Part shown: positions 5,206 through 6,453 of the stretch, in pieces | How positions within the stretch are numbered: position 1 is the first letter of the stretch | Layout of the letters: each line of letters opens with the position of its first letter | Origin: Synechococcales cyanobacterium PMM_0073 | GTDB taxonomy: Bacteria > Cyanobacteriota > Cyanobacteriia > Elainellales > Elainellaceae | Direction: 5' to 3' | Length of the DNA stretch: 6,453 nt | Assembly: GCA_949127695.1 (NCBI GenBank) | Contig: CASBQH010000054.1 | Location: 1 to 6,453, forward strand | The notes under the pieces: model-generated | Seen by the model: the letters and a program-made list of their open reading frames with translations, nothing else | Databases searched by the model: none | What the model was told of the DNA's origin: nothing | Position numbers and translations under genes: made by a program

Positions 5206-6453
5206 ATGGAATCTCGCTCAAGCTACTGGCAGCTTTTGCCCTATCTGCGGACTCACGGGCGCACCATTGGGCTAGCCTTGATCAGCACGCTGATCTTCAC
5301 CGCCTGCTGGCCAATCATGGCGCGGCTTTCTGGCGAGCTGCTGGCGCTGCTGGTGCGGGGCGATCTGCCGGGACTGCTGCGGCAGTCGGGCATTTTGGCA
5401 TCTGTGTTTTTGGTGCATAAGCTGGCGCAATATGGCCAGGATTCGCAGATGGCGAAGGCGGCTCTGGCGATTGTGCTAGATCTGCGGCGGCAGGTTTATA
5501 GTCACCTGCAAAGCCTCAGCCTCAGCTACTTTGAAACTGCCAAAACTGGCGACTTGAGCTATCGACTCACCGAAGATATTGATCGAATTGGCGAGGTGAT
5601 TAACAAGCTGTTTCATGATGCCGTGCCCTGTGTTTTGCAGCTCGTCGTCGTGTTTGGCTACATGATCTACCTCAACTGGCAGCTCACCCTAGCTAGCCTC
5701 GTGGTTACGCCGCTGATGGCCGTGCTAATTGCCTGGTTTGGCGACCGGATGCTGATCTTCTCGCGGCGCAGCCAAAATTTGGTTTCTGATCTCTCAGCGC
5801 TGATTACTGAGGTGTTTAGCGGGATTCGGCTGGTGCGCGCCTTTGCAGCTGAAGCCTACGAAATTGAGCGGTTTAGCCAGGAGGCCGAGCGCAACCGACA
5901 GGCCAAATATGCAGCGGCTTGGCTGAAGGCGGTGCAGTTTCCGGTGGTGGGTTTTTTGCAGCTGCTCAGCGTCTTGCTGCTGATGCTGATGGGCGGCTGG
6001 CAGATCTCCACCGGTAACCTAACCGGGCAGCAGTTTGGCAGCTTTGTCATTGCGGCGCTGATGCTAATTGACCCGATCTCGCACCTCACCGACGACTACA
6101 ACGAGCTGAAGCAGGGGCAGGCGTCAATTGATCGAATCTTTGAGCTGATGCAGATTCAGCCTGTGGTAGTTGAGTCGCCTCACGCCCAGATGCTGCCGCC
6201 GGTCACGGGCAAAATCGAGCTAGAAGCCGTGAGTTTCAGCTATCAGCCCGATCAGCCTGTGCTAACGCAGCTCAACCTGCGGGTCTATCCCGGCGAGGCG
6301 GTGGCGCTGGTGGGAGCCTCTGGGGCAGGCAAAACAACGCTGGTGAATCTGCTGCCCCGATTTTATGATCCGCAGCTGGGACGAATTCTGATCGACGGCA
6401 TTGATATTCGCAGCGTGACGCTGAGCAGCTGCAAAAAACCCACTACCGGAAAC
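5206..6453 (+). CDS. ABC exporter half-transporter (MsbA/MDR type), 3' end missing
   Basis: The 416 visible codons encode a type IV (exporter) ABC half-transporter, usual full length 570-600. The N-terminal transmembrane domain (about 10-310) has hydrophobic helices near 20-40, 58-76, 140-158, 160-178, 246-264 and 277-293, and the coupling-helix region LSLSYFETAKTGDLSYRLTEDID. The nucleotide-binding domain starts near IELEAVSFSYQP (337-348), with Walker A GASGAGKTT at 370-378 (Lys376) and FYDPQLGRILIDGIDIRSV after it. Q-loop, signature and Walker B are not in the window. From about codon 409 the sequence (SCKKPTTGN) no longer fits the family, which expects SLR...IG.V.Q; this coincides with an inverted copy of 5937-5973, so the last codons are probably not native. 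The ATG at 5206 is the only in-frame ATG after the aminotransferase stop near the expected N-terminus. There is no N-terminal C39-like domain. The substrate is unknown (lipid, peptide, drug or glycolipid). Confidence 0.92.
   Translation, partial: MESRSSYWQLLPYLRTHGRTIGLALISTLIFTACWPIMARLSGELLALLVRGDLPGLLRQSGILASVFLVHKLAQYGQDSQMAKAALAIVLDLRRQVYSHLQSLSLSYFETAKTGDLSYRLTEDIDRIGEVINKLFHDAVPCVLQLVVVFGYMIYLNWQLTLASLVVTPLMAVLIAWFGDRMLIFSRRSQNLVSDLSALITEVFSGIRLVRAFAAEAYEIERFSQEAERNRQAKYAAAWLKAVQFPVVGFLQLLSVLLLMLMGGWQISTGNLTGQQFGSFVIAALMLIDPISHLTDDYNELKQGQASIDRIFELMQIQPVVVESPHAQMLPPVTGKIELEAVSFSYQPDQPVLTQLNLRVYPGEAVALVGASGAGKTTLVNLLPRFYDPQLGRILIDGIDIRSVTLSSCKKPTTGN
5937..5973 (+). repeat. Inverted repeat, internal arm (within ABC transmembrane domain)
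   Basis: These 37 bases encode the hydrophobic segment around FPVVGFLQLLS (residues 245-255), a normal part of the transmembrane domain. The same bases recur in reverse complement at the window's right edge with one mismatch. As this arm fits the protein family, it is the original copy. Confidence 0.9.
6417..6453 (-). repeat. Inverted repeat, terminal arm (probable chimeric or fold-back end)
   Basis: Bases 6417-6453 pair with 5973-5937 in reverse complement, 36 of 37 matching; the only difference is T at 6444 where C is expected. GCAGC at 6410-6414 also matches before two mismatches. The native ABC coding sequence probably ends within 6417-6428, where GACGCTGAGCAG fits both the native frame (VTLSS) and the inverted copy. 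That gives a microhomology junction of about 12 bp, typical of amplification chimeras or assembly errors at contig ends. Confidence 0.85.

Noticed and set aside
5206..6453. The ABC exporter as the dedicated type I transporter for the RTX protein
   Set aside because: It lies 3.5 kb away past an opposite-strand gene, lacks the N-terminal C39-like domain typical of RTX transporters, and has no membrane fusion protein or TolC-like gene nearby.
6417..6453. Reading the terminal inverted repeat as a transposon end, attachment site or stem-loop regulator
   Set aside because: The internal arm is ordinary coding sequence for a transmembrane helix that fits the ABC family. There is no transposase or target duplication, and the other arm breaks a conserved domain right at the window edge, so an artefact is more likely.

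Overview
The window reads as a piece of a cyanobacterial chromosome. The evidence is a HIP1 octamer (GCGATCGC) between two genes, GC-rich coding DNA with few Shine-Dalgarno sites, and the protein types: a long RTX protein with a cyanobacterial-looking C-terminal domain, a DUF697 GTPase, and an ABC exporter half-transporter of a kind common in filamentous cyanobacteria. I cannot name a genus. Both ends cut through genes, so this is probably a whole short contig.

Layout: (1) 1-1662 (+) is the 3' part of an RTX (hemolysin-type calcium-binding) protein: 48 nonapeptides in unbroken register, then a 119-residue C-terminal domain. (2) 1656-2120 (-) is msrA, a peptide methionine sulfoxide reductase. 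It converges on the RTX gene and overlaps it by 7 bp. (3) 2121-2305 is a divergent intergenic region with the HIP1 site and weak promoter-like boxes. (4) 2306-3760 (+) is a GTPase with a membrane-associated DUF697 C-terminal half. (5) 3747-3917 (+) is a possible 56-residue small gene overlapping the GTPase end. (6) 3970-5169 (+) is a class I/II PLP aminotransferase. (7) 5206-6453 (+) is an ABC exporter, cut off shortly after Walker A.

The genes do not form an obvious single pathway. The aminotransferase and ABC exporter are 36 bp apart on the same strand and are probably co-transcribed. The RTX protein would leave by a type I system, but the exporter here lacks the N-terminal domain usual in RTX-dedicated transporters, so I do not link them.

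The most striking signal is at the right edge. The last 37 bases (6417-6453) are an inverted copy, with one mismatch, of 5937-5973 in the same ABC gene, and the ABC reading frame loses family similarity exactly there. This looks like a fold-back chimera or assembly artefact with microhomology at the junction, not biology. I see no convincing new biological system. The other points worth a second look are an MsrA without the usual C-terminal resolving cysteine, the small overlapping ORF, and recent unit duplications in the RTX array.
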